Origin: Phytohabitans suffuscus
GTDB taxonomy: Bacteria; Actinomycetota; Actinomycetes; Mycobacteriales; Micromonosporaceae
NCBI RefSeq assembly: GCF_011764565.1
Contig: NZ_AP022871.1
Span: 3,162,320-3,226,319 of the forward strand
Reading direction: 5' to 3'
DNA length: 64,000 nt
Position numbers and translations under genes: made by a program. Within the stretch, counting starts at the first letter, position 1. Each line of letters begins with the position of its first letter. The notes below the pieces were generated by a model, which saw only the letters and a list, made by a program, of their open reading frames with translations, was not told the origin of the DNA and did not search any database. This document shows positions 53,871 to 64,000 of the stretch, piece by piece.

Positions 53871-55258
53871 GGGCGGGTCATCCGGAGCACGTCGAGCGCC
53901 TGCTCCAGCTGCTCCGCGCTGATCCGGCCGGCCTCGACATGACCCCGGTCGCGCACCACGGCGCGGATCGACTGCCCCGAGGCGAGTGCCTGCTTGGCGA
54001 TCGAGGCCGCCTCCTCGTAGCCGAGGAAACGGTTGAGCGGGGTGACGATCGACGGCGACGACTCGGCATACTCGCGGCAGATCTCGACGTTTGCCACCAG
54101 CCCGCTGACGCAGCGGTCGGCGAGGAGGCGGCTCCCGCCGGCCAGCAGGCGGATCGACTCCAGCAGGTTGCGCGCCATGACCGGGAGCATGACGTTGAGC
54201 TCGAAGTCGCCCTGCGAGCCGGCGAAGGCGACGGTGGCGTCGTTGCCGATCACCTGCGCACACACCTGGCGCACCGACTCGCAGACCACCGGGTTGACCT
54301 TGCCCGGCATGATCGACGAGCCGGGCTGGAGGTCGGGGATCTGCAGCTCACGCAGGCCGGCCCGGGGGCCCGAGCCCATCCACCGGATGTCGTTCGCGAT
54401 CTTGTAGAGCCCGACCGCCACGGTGCGCAGCTGGCCGGATGCCTCCACGAGCGCGTCCCGCGCGCCCTGCGCCTCGAAGTGGTTGCGCGCCTCGGTGACC
54501 GGGAGCCCGGTCATCTCGCGCAGCTTCGCGATCACCTCGGGCGCGAAGCCGGGCGGTGTGTTGACGCCGGTGCCCACCGCGGTGCCGCCCAGCGGCAGCT
54601 CGGCGAGGCGGGGCAGGCACGACTCGAGGCGCTCGACGCCATACCGCACCTGCGCGGCATACCCGGAAAACTCCTGGCCCAGCGTGACCGGCGTGGCGTC
54701 CATCAGGTGGGTGCGGCCGGCCTTCACCACGCTCGCGAACTCGTCGACCTTTCTCTCCAGCGTGCCGCCGAGGTGCCGCAGCGCGGGCAGCAGGTCGTTC
54801 ACCACCGCCTCGGTCGCGGCGAGGTGGATCGACGAGGGAAAGACGTCGTTGCTCGACTGCGAGGCGTTCACCTCGTCGTTGGGGTGCACGGGCCGGTCCA
54901 GCTCGCGGCTGGCGAGCGTGGCGAGCACCTCGTTGGCATTCATGTTGGAAGACGTGCCGGACCCGGTCTGGAAGACGTCCACCGGAAACTGGTCGTCATA
55001 CCCGCCGTCGGCCACGTGCGCGGCGGCCGCCGCGATCGCCTCGCCCACGTCCGCCGGCAGCACTCCCAGCCGCACGTTCACCTGCGCGGCCGCCCCCTTG
55101 ATCTGCGCGAGGGCCTTGATGTGCGCCGGCTCGAGCCCGCGGCCGGAGACCGGGAAGTTTTCCACGGCCCGCTGGGTCTGTGCCCGCCACAGGGCGTCGG
55201 CCGGCACCTGGACCTCACCCATCGTGTCTCGTTCTACGCGCCAAGCCTGCTCAGTCAC
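53867..55258 (-). CDS. fumC: Fumarate hydratase class II
   Basis: FumC interconverts fumarate and malate in the TCA cycle without iron-sulfur. The 463-residue protein has the signature [15 protein letters not shown] (about 316-330), [13 protein letters not shown], and [16 protein letters not shown] around the active site. It starts at GTG 55258, and the HAD gene is coupled downstream. A class I fumarase gene lies 3.4 kb away, so the organism appears to have both types. Confidence 0.95.
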   Translation of the reverse strand: MTEQAWRVERDTMGEVQVPADALWRAQTQRAVENFPVSGRGLEPAHIKALAQIKGAAAQVNVRLGVLPADVGEAIAAAAAHVADGGYDDQFPVDVFQTGSGTSSNMNANEVLATLASRELDRPVHPNDEVNASQSSNDVFPSSIHLAATEAVVNDLLPALRHLGGTLERKVDEFASVVKAGRTHLMDATPVTLGQEFSGYAAQVRYGVERLESCLPRLAELPLGGTAVGTGVNTPPGFAPEVIAKLREMTGLPVTEARNHFEAQGARDALVEASGQLRTVAVGLYKIANDIRWMGSGPRAGLRELQIPDLQPGSSIMPGKVNPVVCESVRQVCAQVIGNDATVAFAGSQGDFELNVMLPVMARNLLESIRLLAGGSRLLADRCVSGLVANVEICREYAESSPSIVTPLNRFLGYEEAASIAKQALASGQSIRAVVRDRGHVEAGRISAEQLEQALDVLRMTRP

Positions 55259-55340
55259 ACCCCCATCCTGACCCAGAGATCGTCCGCCCGCCTCCTCGTC
55301 CGGCAGTCGTCCTCGCCACCTTTGCGCCGGTGCGAGACCG

Positions 55341-58300
55341 TCAGCGACCCGCCGTGGCGGCCTGTTCGGCGTCCAGCTCGGCCAAACGGCGGGCGATCGT
55401 GGCGGCCTCGGGGATGCCCATCTCGCGGCGGATGCTCAGGCAACGCTCCCAGTAGCGGCGGGCCTGGGCCGGGTCGGTGTCGCGCAGCCCGCTGGCCAGG
55501 CCGTCGAGGGCGCGCGCCTCCTCGTACCGGTGCTTGATCTGCCGCGCGATGGCCAGCGCCTGCGTGTGGTGCTCGCTCGCCTCGGCGCTGCGGCCGGCGC
55601 CGGCCAGGGTGATGCCCAGGTCGTTGCGGACCAGCGCCTCGCCCCGCCGGTCGCCGATCTCACGCATGATCCGCAGCGCGTCCCGGTGGTAGCGCTCGGC
55701 GGTGGCCCGCTCGCCGCAGAGCCGATGCCCCACGCCCAGGTCGTTGAGCACCTCGCCCTCGCCGTACCGGTTGCCGGTGCGCCGCTTCAGGTGCAGTGCG
55801 CTGCGGAGCAGGCGGATCGCCACCCGGGCCTGGCCGAGCCGCAGCCGCACCTGGGCGATGTGGCCGATCGCGAAGCCCACCTGGAGGTCCAGCCCGAGCT
55901 CGACCCCGAGCAGCAGGTGGCGGCGGTGCATCCTGAGCGACTCGTCGTAGCGGCCGAGCAGCATGTAGGCCATGCCCAGGTCGGCCAGGGTGGACGAGAT
56001 GCCCTGCTCGTTGGCGAGCCGGCGCCAGGTCGTGAGGGCCTGCAGCGAGCACTCGACAGCCTCCGCGACGCGGCCGAGCTGGATCATCACGACGCCGAGG
56101 TTGCCGCGACAGATCGCCGCGTCGCGCTCGTGGCCCAGCCGCTCGCGCAGCTTCAACGCGGCTTCCACGTGCTCGATCGCGTCGAGGTACTCGCCCGCCC
56201 GGAAGTACACGGAAGCGAGGTAGTTGTGCATCGTGGCCACCGCGGCGTCGTCGCCGGAGCGCTGCGCCGCCGCCAGGCCGTCGAGCTGGGTGGCGAGCAG
56301 GTCGTCGCCGTAGTAGCGGATGAAGAGAAACCGCCACATCGCGCGGGCCAGCTTCCACGCGTACTCGTGGTGGCCCGTGTCGGCCGCACACCGCACGAGC
56401 GCCGGCAGGTTGAGCCGCTGCTCCTCCAGCCAGGCCGAGCCGTCGTCGGCGAACCGCACCACGAGGTCGGGCCGCATCGGCCGGCGGAGGTTGAGCGAGC
56501 CGTGCAGCTGCCCCCGCTCCAGCTCGGAGGTGGCCCCCGCCACCGCGTGCAGCGCCCAGTCGAGCACCCGCCCGACGGCGGCCTGCCGGGCGGCCTCCGG
56601 CTCGGTGGCGGTGGCCAGCTCGCTGGCGTACTCGCGCATGAGGTCGTGCAGCCGAAACCGCCCCGCGCCCGGCTCCTCCACCAGGTGCCGGTCGACCAGC
56701 TCGTCGAGCTGGTCCTGCGCCTCGGCCAGCGGGAGGTCGGCGATCGCGGCCGCGCCGAGCGCGTCGAACCACGCGCCCGGATAGAGCCCGAGCAGCCGAA
56801 ACAGGCGCTGGGACGGCTCGGGCAGCTGCCGGTACGACAGCGCGAAGGCGCTCGCCACCGTGCGGTCCTCGGCCGCCAGCTCGGGCAGCACCGGGCGCTC
56901 GCGGCGCAGCCGTGCGGCCAGGTCGGCCACCCGCCAGCTGCGCCGGTGGGCCAGCCGGGCACCGGCGAGGCGGATGGCCAGCGGCAGGTACCCGCAGCGC
57001 CGCACGACCTCGACGGCGGCGGCCGGCTCGGCGGTGATCCGCTCCGGCCCGGCCACCCGGCCGAGCAGCTCGACGGCCTCCGGCTCGGCGAGGACGGGCA
57101 GCGGCTCGGGGTGTACCCCGTCGAGCCCCACGAGCCGGCGCCGGCTGGTCACCAGCGCCAGGCAGCCAGGTGCGGCGGGCAGCAGCGGGCCGACCTGGGC
57201 GGTGCTGGCCGCGTTGTCGAGCACCACGAGCACCCGGCGGGCGGCCAGCTCGGTGCGCCACAGGGCGACCCGCTCGTCCGGTGAGGGCGGTATCCGCTCG
57301 CTCGGCACGCCGAGCTGCCGCAGCAGCGTGACCAGCGCGGCGGTCGGCTCCAGCGGCCGGCGCTCGCTGTGCCCGTGCAGGTCGACGAAGAGCTGCGCGT
57401 CCGGATAGCGGCCGGACAGCAGCGTCGCCACGTGTACGGCCAGCGTCGTCTTCCCGCTGCCGGCCATGCCGTCGATCAGCTGGATCACCGGCCCGCCCGG
57501 GTCGGCCCGCTCGACCGCCTCGACCAGCCGGGCCACGACCTCGCCGCGACCGGTGAAGTCCGCGGCGGTGCGCGGCAGGCAGCGGGCCGGCGGGTGCGGC
57601 CGGCGCTCGTCGGCCAGCGCGCCCACGTCGCCGACCAGGATCCGCTGGTGCATCTCGCGCAGCGCCGGGCCGGGCTCGATGCCCAGCTCGTCGGCGAGCA
57701 CCGCGCGGGCCTCCCGGTAGACGGCCAGCGCGTCGGCCTGCCGCCCGGCCCGGTAGAGGGCGAGCATGAGCTGGGCGCGCAGCCGCTCCCGCAGCGGGTA
57801 CAGCTCGACCAGGTCGGTCAGCTCGCCGAGCAGCTCGCGCTCGCGGCCGAGCCGCAGCTCGACCTCGACGCACTCCTCGATCGCGACGGCCTGCTGCTCG
57901 TCGAGGGCCGCGGCGCCACGCTGCACGGAGCGGCTGGCGATGCCGGAGAGCGCCGGCCCGCGCCACAGCTCCAGCGCGGCCCGGTATCCGGCCCGCGCCT
58001 TTTCCAGCCGGTCGCCCTCCGTGGCGGCGCGGGCCTCCACGGTCAGCTGGCTGAAGACGGTCGCGTCCAGGTCGTCGGGCGCGATCCGGACCGAGTACCC
58101 GGCGGGATCGGTGACGATCACCTCGTCGCCGAGCGTGGCGGCCAGCGACCGGCGCAGGCGGGAGACGCAGGTCTGCAGCTGACCCCGGGCGGTGTTGGGC
58201 GGCGTGCCGTCCCACATCGCGTCGACGAGGCGGTCGACCGGCACCACCCGGCCGGCGTTGAGCAGGAGCATGGCGAGGACCACGCGGTCCCGCCCGGCGG

Positions 58301-58358
58301 TGACCGTGGCGTCCTCGGCGCCGCCCACCCGCAGCGGCCCCAGGATCCCGAACCGCAT
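55341..58358 (-). CDS. SARP/AfsR-type transcriptional regulator
   Basis: This 1005-residue regulator has a winged-helix OmpR-type DNA-binding domain ([44 protein letters not shown]; about 1-90). A bacterial transcriptional activation domain follows (about 97-245, [20 protein letters not shown]), then an NB-ARC/STAND ATPase with Walker [13 protein letters not shown] (about 295) and [12 protein letters not shown], and C-terminal TPR repeats (about 690-1000, [15 protein letters not shown]). Such proteins activate secondary-metabolite or stress genes. No biosynthetic cluster is adjacent. The ATG at 58358 has GGGAG upstream. Confidence 0.92.
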   Translation of the reverse strand: MRFGILGPLRVGGAEDATVTAGRDRVVLAMLLLNAGRVVPVDRLVDAMWDGTPPNTARGQLQTCVSRLRRSLAATLGDEVIVTDPAGYSVRIAPDDLDATVFSQLTVEARAATEGDRLEKARAGYRAALELWRGPALSGIASRSVQRGAAALDEQQAVAIEECVEVELRLGRERELLGELTDLVELYPLRERLRAQLMLALYRAGRQADALAVYREARAVLADELGIEPGPALREMHQRILVGDVGALADERRPHPPARCLPRTAADFTGRGEVVARLVEAVERADPGGPVIQLIDGMAGSGKTTLAVHVATLLSGRYPDAQLFVDLHGHSERRPLEPTAALVTLLRQLGVPSERIPPSPDERVALWRTELAARRVLVVLDNAASTAQVGPLLPAAPGCLALVTSRRRLVGLDGVHPEPLPVLAEPEAVELLGRVAGPERITAEPAAAVEVVRRCGYLPLAIRLAGARLAHRRSWRVADLAARLRRERPVLPELAAEDRTVASAFALSYRQLPEPSQRLFRLLGLYPGAWFDALGAAAIADLPLAEAQDQLDELVDRHLVEEPGAGRFRLHDLMREYASELATATEPEAARQAAVGRVLDWALHAVAGATSELERGQLHGSLNLRRPMRPDLVVRFADDGSAWLEEQRLNLPALVRCAADTGHHEYAWKLARAMWRFLFIRYYGDDLLATQLDGLAAAQRSGDDAAVATMHNYLASVYFRAGEYLDAIEHVEAALKLRERLGHERDAAICRGNLGVVMIQLGRVAEAVECSLQALTTWRRLANEQGISSTLADLGMAYMLLGRYDESLRMHRRHLLLGVELGLDLQVGFAIGHIAQVRLRLGQARVAIRLLRSALHLKRRTGNRYGEGEVLNDLGVGHRLCGERATAERYHRDALRIMREIGDRRGEALVRNDLGITLAGAGRSAEASEHHTQALAIARQIKHRYEEARALDGLASGLRDTDPAQARRYWERCLSIRREMGIPEAATIARRLAELDAEQAATAGR

Positions 58359-58619
58359 GTCCGCTCCCGGTAGATCGGCCTTGATGAAATCTATCGCTGT
58401 TTCACACCAGTGAAAGCCGCGTCCCATCCGGGGAACGACCGCTGGCTGCGCCGGAAGGGGCCGGCAGGGCCTCCGCGATAGCGAGATGGCAGCGGGATGA
58501 GAGCCAGGACAACCAGGATGGACGCGCGGGAACCAGGTGACGAGGCCCGTGTCGCTCATAACGGGGGCCGTCTTTCCGCAAAAAAGGACAGGCGGCTATA
58601 TGGGCGGGCGACGATGACC

Positions 58620-60286
58620 TCAGCGCCGGCCGACGGTCAGCACGGGCTTTGTCACCTCGGCGAAGAAGTCGTTGCCCTTGTCGTCCACGACGATGAAGGC
58701 GGGGAAGTCTTCGACCTCGATCTTCCAGATGGCCTCCATGCCGAGCTCGGGTACTCGATCACCTCGACGTGCTTGATGCAGTCCTGGGCGAGGCGCGCGG
58801 CCGGGCCGCCGATCGAGCCGAGATAGAAGCCGCCGTGCTGGTGGCACGACTCGGTGACGCCGCGCGAGCGGTTGCCCTTGGCGAGCATCACGTGTGACCC
58901 GCCGGCGGCCTGAAACCTCGCCACGTACGCGTCCATGCGCCCGGCGGTGGTAGGGCCGAACGAGCCGGACGCGTATCCCTCGGGCGTCTTCGCCGGGCCG
59001 GCGTAGTAGACCGCGTGGTCGCGCAGGTAGGCCGGCATCGGCTCGCCCGCGTCGAGCCGCTCGGCGATCTTCGCGTGCGCGATGTCGCGCGCCACGACCA
59101 GGGGGCCGCTGAGCGACAGCCGGGTCTTCACCGGGTACTTGGCCAGCTCGGCGCGGATGTCGTCCATCGGCCGGTTGAGGTCGATGCGCACGACCTCCTC
59201 GGTCTCCAGGTGCGCGTCGGTCACCTCGGGCAGGAAGCGGGCGGGATCGGTCTCCAGCCGCTCCAGCCACACGCCGGACGGGGTGACCTTGGCCAGCGCC
59301 TGGCGGTCGGCCGAGCAGGAGACCGCGATCGCCACCGGGCAGGAGGCGCCGTGCCGGGGCAGCCGGATCACCCGCACGTCGTGGCAGAAGTAGCGCCCGC
59401 CGAACTGGGCGCCGATCCCGAACTGCCGGGTCAGCTCCAGGATCTCGGCCTCCAGCTCGGTGTCGCGGAACCCGTGCGCCAGCATCGAGCCCTCGGTGGG
59501 CATGCCGTCCAGGTACTTCGCGGAGGCGAGCTTCGCGGCCTTCAGCGCGTACTCCGCGGAGGTGCCGCCGATCACGACCGCGAGGTGGTAGGGCGGGCAG
59601 GCGGAGGTGCCGATCAGCCGCAGCTTCTCGTCCAGGAACTGCATCATCCGCGTGGGGTTCAGCAGGGCCTTGGTCTCCTGGTACAGGTAGGACTTGTTGG
59701 CCGAGCCGCCGCCCTTGGCCATGAAGAGGAACTTGTACGCGTCGGGCTGCCCGCCCGGGTCCTCGGCGTAGATCTCGACCTGGGCCGGCAGGTTGGAGCC
59801 GGTGTTGCGCTCCTCCCACATGGTGAGCGGCGCGAGCTGCGAATAGCGCAGGTTGAGCCGGGTGTACGCCTCGTACACGCCGCGCGCGATCGCCTCCTCG
59901 TCGGTGCCGTCGGTCAGCACGTGCCGGCCGCGCTTGCCCATCACGATCGCCGTGCCGGTGTCCTGGCACATCGGCAGCACCCCGCCGGCGGCGATGTTGG
60001 CGTTGCGGAGCAGGTCGAGCGCCACGAAGCGGTCGTTGGGCGAGGCGGCCGGGTCATCGATGATCGCCCGGAGCTGGGCCAGGTGGGCCGGGCGCAGGAA
60101 GTGCGCGATGTCGTGCATGGCCTCGGCGGTGAGCTGGGTCAGCACCGCCGGCTCGACGGTCAGGAAACGCCGGCCGCCCGGGCCGTTGACCACATCCACG
60201 CCCTCGTCGCTGACCAGGCGATACTCGGTCAGGTCGGCACCGGTGGGCAGCAAGGGGGCATAGGAGAAGGCGGCGGCGCTACTCAT
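58620..60286 (-). CDS. Fumarate hydratase class I (iron-sulfur), one apparent frameshift
   Basis: With one base added in GGG at 58749-58751 the protein is 555 residues, normal for this class. The three cluster cysteines are in [16 protein letters not shown] and a C of [15 protein letters not shown]. The C-terminal domain has [20 protein letters not shown] and ends [15 protein letters not shown]...VLTVGRR in the shifted frame. It converts fumarate to malate and is oxygen- and iron-sensitive, unlike FumC nearby. The ATG at 60286 is chosen; the longer open frame that appears to fuse it to the upstream propeller protein is an artefact of a frameshift in that gene. Confidence 0.92.
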
Positions 60287-60350
60287 GAGCGGCAAGCCTA
60301 GGCCAGCGGCCGCGCCGCGTCTTACCCGCAGGGCACTCTGCCGGTCCGGG

Positions 60351-61762
60351 TCACTTTTCCTGACCGCACAGGGGTTCCTTCGGACCGTCGCAGAGCCAGG
60401 TGTCCGCGGGTGCGGGGCCGAGCCCGGCGAGGCGGGCGGGGCGGCTGTGGAGAAGGGTACGAACCCGATCTCGCGCTGCCCACCGATGATCATGCCGGTC
60501 TGCCCGACGGCCAGGACCTTCGCCGACGAACGCAGGTCAGCCAGCGTACGGCCGTTGGCCGGCGAGAGCGCCACGATGCGGTCGGGACCCTCGGGCGCGA
60601 CGATCGCCGCGAACCGCGTGATCGCGACGCTCGCCTTCGGATCCTCCGTCGAGAAGCTCCACCGGGCGCGCTTCACGCCGAACTCGTACGTGGTGACCGC
60701 CTTGCCGCCGGACGGGCGCACGAGCGCGTACTGGTCGTCGACCGCGAGCAGCTTGTCGCCGTGACCGCCCAGCCACAGCACCCGCCCGTCGTACGCGTCG
60801 AGCACCGCCTCCCGCCCGTCCGCGGTCACGCCGACGATCACGTTCTGCCCGCCGGCCGGGCCCTCCCGCTGCGCGCACCCGGCGCCCTCGGCGGTACGCA
60901 GGTTGACCGCCTCGTGCCGCCACACCTCGCGCTGCAGCGCCGGGTCGCTGGCGATGACCGTGAAGTAGCAGGTGCCGTCCGCCGACCGGGCCTGTACCCG
61001 GATCACCCGCCCGCCGACCACGACGTGCCGGTCGCGCCGGTCCGGCTCGAAGTCCTGCACCGCGCGACCGGCCGCGGTGTCCACGACGCGCACCTTGCCG
61101 TCGACCGAGAAGCCCAGCAGCGAGGGCATCAGCACGGGGCCGCCGGCGCTGCCCTCGATCCGGCGCGCGGTGAGCGGTTTGGCGTCGAGCAGGTCCGGGT
61201 TGTCGGCGAAGAGCACGAACCCGATGCCCGGCAGATCCACCGTCCACATCGGACTGCTGCCGCGCGGGTCCCAGGCCGAGAGCTGGCAGTCCTTGGCGTC
61301 GCCGCAGCGCACGTCGAGCAGCGCGTTGCGGTACGTCCACACCGCCACCGCCTGCTTGTCGCTGCGCCGCACCGCTCCGGTGAGCGGGTCCAGCACCTCG
61401 TACCCCTTGGTCAGCAGCTCGCCCACGACGACGACCGAGTCGAGCCCTTCGCCGGCCACCGCGACCCAGTCCTTGTCCTTCTCCCACAGCTGGGTGCCGG
61501 AGCTGACCCCGCGCGCCTCGACCGACGTACGGTGCTCGACCACCACCGCGTTGCCCGCGAACGTGACGGTCTGCGGGCCGCTGCCGAGCCGTTGCTGCCA
61601 GGAGACGTTCGGCGACGCGAGGGGTTGGCTGGCGCTGACCCATTCCCAGATGCCCGGAAACGGGTTCCAGGTATTGGTACTAACCAGGATCACCAGGACA
61701 ATCAGGGCCGCGACCACCCAACCCGTCCTACCGCTGGCCGTCCCGTTAGCCACGTCGCCCAC
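60351..61762 (-). CDS. Membrane-anchored PQQ/BamB-like beta-propeller protein, one apparent frameshift
   Basis: The protein has an N-terminal transmembrane segment ([15 protein letters not shown]) and an extracytoplasmic propeller with repeats such as [28 protein letters not shown] and [14 protein letters not shown]. In the raw frame it runs into the fumarase gene. Shifting by one base somewhere in the G/C-rich stretch 60400-60465 gives a natural end [18 protein letters not shown] with TGA at 60351, for a total of about 470 residues. It resembles the propeller half of the Hsp70 fusion at 46084. Start GTG 61762, GTG 61753 or TTG 61783 is uncertain. Confidence 0.75.
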
Positions 61763-61885
61763 CGTAGCGACACGCGGGATCAAGCCCCACGAACGCGATC
61801 CGTCCGTGTCGATGTAGTTTGAGGTGATCTTCCCGAACTTGATCTACGATGCAGAGTCGTCACGGAAACCTGTAACACTGTCCGC

Positions 61886-62512
61886 GTGACGCAACCGCCC
61901 ACCCCTCCAACCGCGCCACAGCAGGCGGGCTGGCAGCTGCCGCCCCCACCGTGGGCAGCCCCGCCACTGCGGCCACCGCCACCGCCGCCGCCCGCGTTGA
62001 GCCCCGCCGGGCAGCCGCTCGCGACCTTCGGCGACCGCATCCTGGCGTATCTGATCGATTACGCTGTGTTCTTCGGCGTCTCGCTCGTGCTCACGGTGCC
62101 CGCGTTGGTCATCTTCTTCCTCGCGGTCGCGCCCGACCTCTTCGACGTGCGGCCCGACGGCACCGTGGTCGACCCGGGCTTCCTGGAGTTGATCGTGCCG
62201 CTGCTGCTGATCGAGCTCGGCCTGCTCGTGGTGCTCCTGGTGATCTCGTACGTCTACTACGTGGAGATGCTCCTGCGCAGCGGGCAGACGCTCGGCAAGC
62301 GCGCGATGAAGATCAAAATCGTGCCGTTCGCCCCGGACGCGAAGCTCACCCGCGGCTCGGCGGCCAAGCGCTGGCTGGCCGGTTACGTCGGGGCGAGCTT
62401 CGTGCCGGGCTTCTTCTACGTCGACGGACTGTGGCAGCTGTGGGACAAGCCGCACCAGCAGTGCCTCCACGACAAGTTCGCCGCCACCGTGGTCGTTAAG
62501 GTTCCTGCGTGA
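61886..62512 (+). CDS. RDD-family membrane protein
   Basis: The 208-residue protein has a Pro-rich cytoplasmic N-terminus (about 1-45) and an RDD domain with three to four helices (FGDRILAYLIDYAVFFGVSL, LLIELGLLVVLLVISYVYYV, GQTLGKRAMKIKIV). It starts at GTG, and TAACAC about 7 bp upstream is a possible -10, so the mRNA may be leaderless. It is coupled to the next RDD gene by a GTGA overlap. Function of the family is unclear; sodium/proton transport has been shown for some members. Confidence 0.85.
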   Translation: MTQPPTPPTAPQQAGWQLPPPPWAAPPLRPPPPPPPALSPAGQPLATFGDRILAYLIDYAVFFGVSLVLTVPALVIFFLAVAPDLFDVRPDGTVVDPGFLELIVPLLLIELGLLVVLLVISYVYYVEMLLRSGQTLGKRAMKIKIVPFAPDAKLTRGSAAKRWLAGYVGASFVPGFFYVDGLWQLWDKPHQQCLHDKFAATVVVKVPA

Positions 62513-63469
62513 GTGTCGCACCTGGCTGGTACAAGGATCCGGCGGAACCGAGCACCCAGCGTTACTGGGACGGTGAGGGCTGGATAGGGGATTCGCTGCC
62601 CGCTGACGCAACCCCGCCGGCGGGTCCGCCCCGGTCAGCGCGCCAGCCCCGCCTCCTCCCCCGGCGGCCGCGCCGACGTCCCCGTCCCCGGGCCCGCACC
62701 CGCGCCGCCCCAGTCACCGGCCGCGCCCACCTCGCCACCGCCGCCGCAGAACGGCGCGTTTCCGCCGGTCGGCGCCCCGGGAGGCCAGCCGTGGCCGCCG
62801 ATGGCGCCGCCGCCCGGGATGCGGCCGCCGCAGGGCCACCCCTACCCGCCGCACCCGTACCCGCCGCACGCGCACCGGCCGCCCGCGCCGCCGCCCCGCC
62901 CGCACGGCCTGCGGATCGCCTCGCTCGGTCGCCGGGTCGTCGCCCGGCTGATCGACATCGGCTTGGTGCTGCTGCTCAACGTGCTGGTCAACGGGTGGTT
63001 CATCTACCGGCTGTTCCAGGAGTACGAGCCGGTGATCCGGGAGTGGAACCGCCGGGTGGAGGCCCGCGAGCCGCTGCTGCAGAACCTGCCCCAGCCGGGT
63101 GGCCAGGCCGACGCGCTCCAGGTGGCCATCTTCATCATCGGCGTCGCGCTCTGGTTCGCGTACGAGGTGCCGAGCACGGCCAACAGCGGCCAGACGCTGG
63201 GCAAGCGCATCATGCAGATCAAGGTGATGCCGGTGGAGAGCCCCAACCCGATGGGCTTCGGCCGCTCACTGCGCCGGTGGAACCTCATGGGCCTGCCCAC
63301 GTTCCTGTGGTCGTGCTTCTGCGTCGGCTTCATCCTGCAGCTCGTCGACTGCATCTTCCCGTTCTTCGACCGGCCGCTGTACCAGGCGCTGCACGACAAG
63401 TCCGCGCAGACCGTCGTCGTCGAGGTGCCACAGACCGTGACCGCGGACGCACCTGGAGGTACCCCGTGA
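62509..63469 (+). CDS. DUF2510 plus RDD-family membrane protein, two apparent frameshifts
   Basis: The gene starts GTG in a GTGA overlap and encodes the DUF2510 motif GWYKDPAEPSTQRYWDGEGW, then a Pro-rich linker and an RDD domain (LRIASLGRRVVARLIDIGLV, ALWFAYEVPSTANSGQTLGK, LYQALHDKSAQTVVVEVPQ). The linker changes frame twice, at CCCC 62629-62632 and in CCCCGGGCCC 62686-62695. Adding one base at each restores an open frame of 320 residues. Both RDD proteins carry the GQTLGKR motif. The gene overlaps the aminotransferase start by GTGA. Confidence 0.8.
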
Positions 63470-64000
63470 ACAAGTTGACCCGCGCCGACCTCGAGGCGCT
63501 GCCCAGCTACGTACCCGGCCGCAGCCCCGCCGACCTCGCCCGCGAGCTGGGCCTGCCCGAGGCGATCAAGCTGGCCAGCAACGAGGTGCCGTACGGCCCG
63601 CTGCCGGGCGTGGTCGAGGCGATCGTCGAGGCGGCCAGCGGCGTGCACCGGTACCCGGACATGGGCGTGGTCGCGCTGCGGGAGGCGCTCGCCGAGCGCT
63701 ACGGCGTGGCGCCCGAGCGGATCGCCACCGGCTGCGGCTCGGTCGCCCTCTGCGAGCACCTCGCCCGCGCCACCTGCCTGCCCGGCGACGAGATCCTGTA
63801 CTCGTGGCGCTCGTTCGAGGCGTACCCGATCATCGCGGCCACGACCGGCGCCACCAGCGTGCGCGTGCCCAACACCGCCGGTCACGCCCACGACCTGCCG
63901 GCGATGGCCGCCGCGATCACCGACCGCACCCGGATGATCCTGGTCTGCAACCCCAACAACCCCACGGGTACCTCGATCCGCCGCGCCGACCTCGACCGCT
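63466..64000 (+). CDS. Histidinol-phosphate/aromatic aminotransferase, partial
   Basis: These are the first 178 residues of a class I/II PLP aminotransferase of the HisC group, cut by the right edge. It starts at GTG with SD GGAGG. The motifs IKLASNEVPYGPLPGVVEAI, HRYPDMGVVALREALAERYG, GCGSVALCEHLARATC and VCNPNNPTGT are typical of HisC and of the closely related aromatic aminotransferase Pat. The PLP lysine lies beyond the window. No his genes are adjacent, so Pat is as likely as HisC. Confidence 0.88.
   Translation, partial: MNKLTRADLEALPSYVPGRSPADLARELGLPEAIKLASNEVPYGPLPGVVEAIVEAASGVHRYPDMGVVALREALAERYGVAPERIATGCGSVALCEHLARATCLPGDEILYSWRSFEAYPIIAATTGATSVRVPNTAGHAHDLPAMAAAITDRTRMILVCNPNNPTGTSIRRADLDR

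Noticed and set aside
58652..61783. A 1043-codon open frame joining a beta-propeller protein to class I fumarase
   Set aside because: The junction residues look like out-of-frame translation (Pro/Arg/Ser-rich). A one-base shift gives the propeller protein a natural stop at 60351 and the fumarase its own ATG at 60286.

Overview
The window is very GC-rich DNA with mostly GTG/ATG starts, many 4-bp ATGA/GTGA stop-start overlaps and Actinobacteria-type families (SARP regulator, DUF3263, DUF4032, DUF2510/RDD proteins, CDC48-like AAA ATPase, PaaN). The gene content suggests a soil or plant-associated actinomycete, probably of the Micromonosporaceae; the family assignment is inference. I see no rRNA, CRISPR array or phage block. 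There is one tRNA, and the only element that looks mobile is a 171-bp palindromic MITE-like insertion.

Layout. 1-11.7 kb: housekeeping and mixed genes. These are paaN (partial), a GNAT acetyltransferase, thrC under a SAM riboswitch, an exporter whose ATPase is fused to an exported S15/CocE-type hydrolase, a CDC48-like ATPase, and a ribbon-helix-helix gene with an unknown partner that resembles a toxin-antitoxin pair. 11.7-18.2 kb: envelope genes, namely a secreted repeat protein, an RCK/channel protein, a DUF4032 kinase-like protein, a secreted serine protease and a PAP2 phosphatase. 18.2-24.2 kb: an amino-sugar operon (SIS protein, ROK kinase, NagA) divergent from a DeoR regulator, followed by an ABC exporter. 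24.2-46 kb: a polysaccharide locus holding an MsmK-type ATPase, four PL1 pectate lyases in two bicistronic units, a five-gene uronate operon (Gfo/Idh/MocA, UxaC, FucD-type enolase, UxaB/UxuB-type reductase, Gfo/Idh/MocA), and a divergent LacI-SBP-permease-permease-DUF624 operon with a second paralogous SBP. 46-64 kb: an Hsp70/beta-propeller membrane protein, rlmB-cysS, an IclR-like regulator, an AbiEi/DUF559-like gene, HAD phosphatase and fumC, a SARP/AfsR regulator, a class I fumarase, a second propeller protein, two RDD proteins and a partial hisC-type aminotransferase.

How the genes fit together. The pectin block reads as one system. Secreted lyases cut polygalacturonate and an ABC importer without its own ATPase brings in the products, probably powered by the orphan MsmK. 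UxaC then isomerises uronate and a mannitol-dehydrogenase-family enzyme reduces it. A FucD-like enolase-superfamily dehydratase sits where UxaA or UxuA would be expected. LacI-type operators with a central CpG or GG recur upstream of lacI, the uronate operon, msmK and the lyase operon, which suggests one regulon.

Sequence quality. Ten apparent frameshifts occur in eight otherwise intact genes. Every one is a single missing base, and every one that can be placed lies in or beside a G/C run. I annotate these as intact genes in the organism with likely sequencing deletions, not as pseudogenes.
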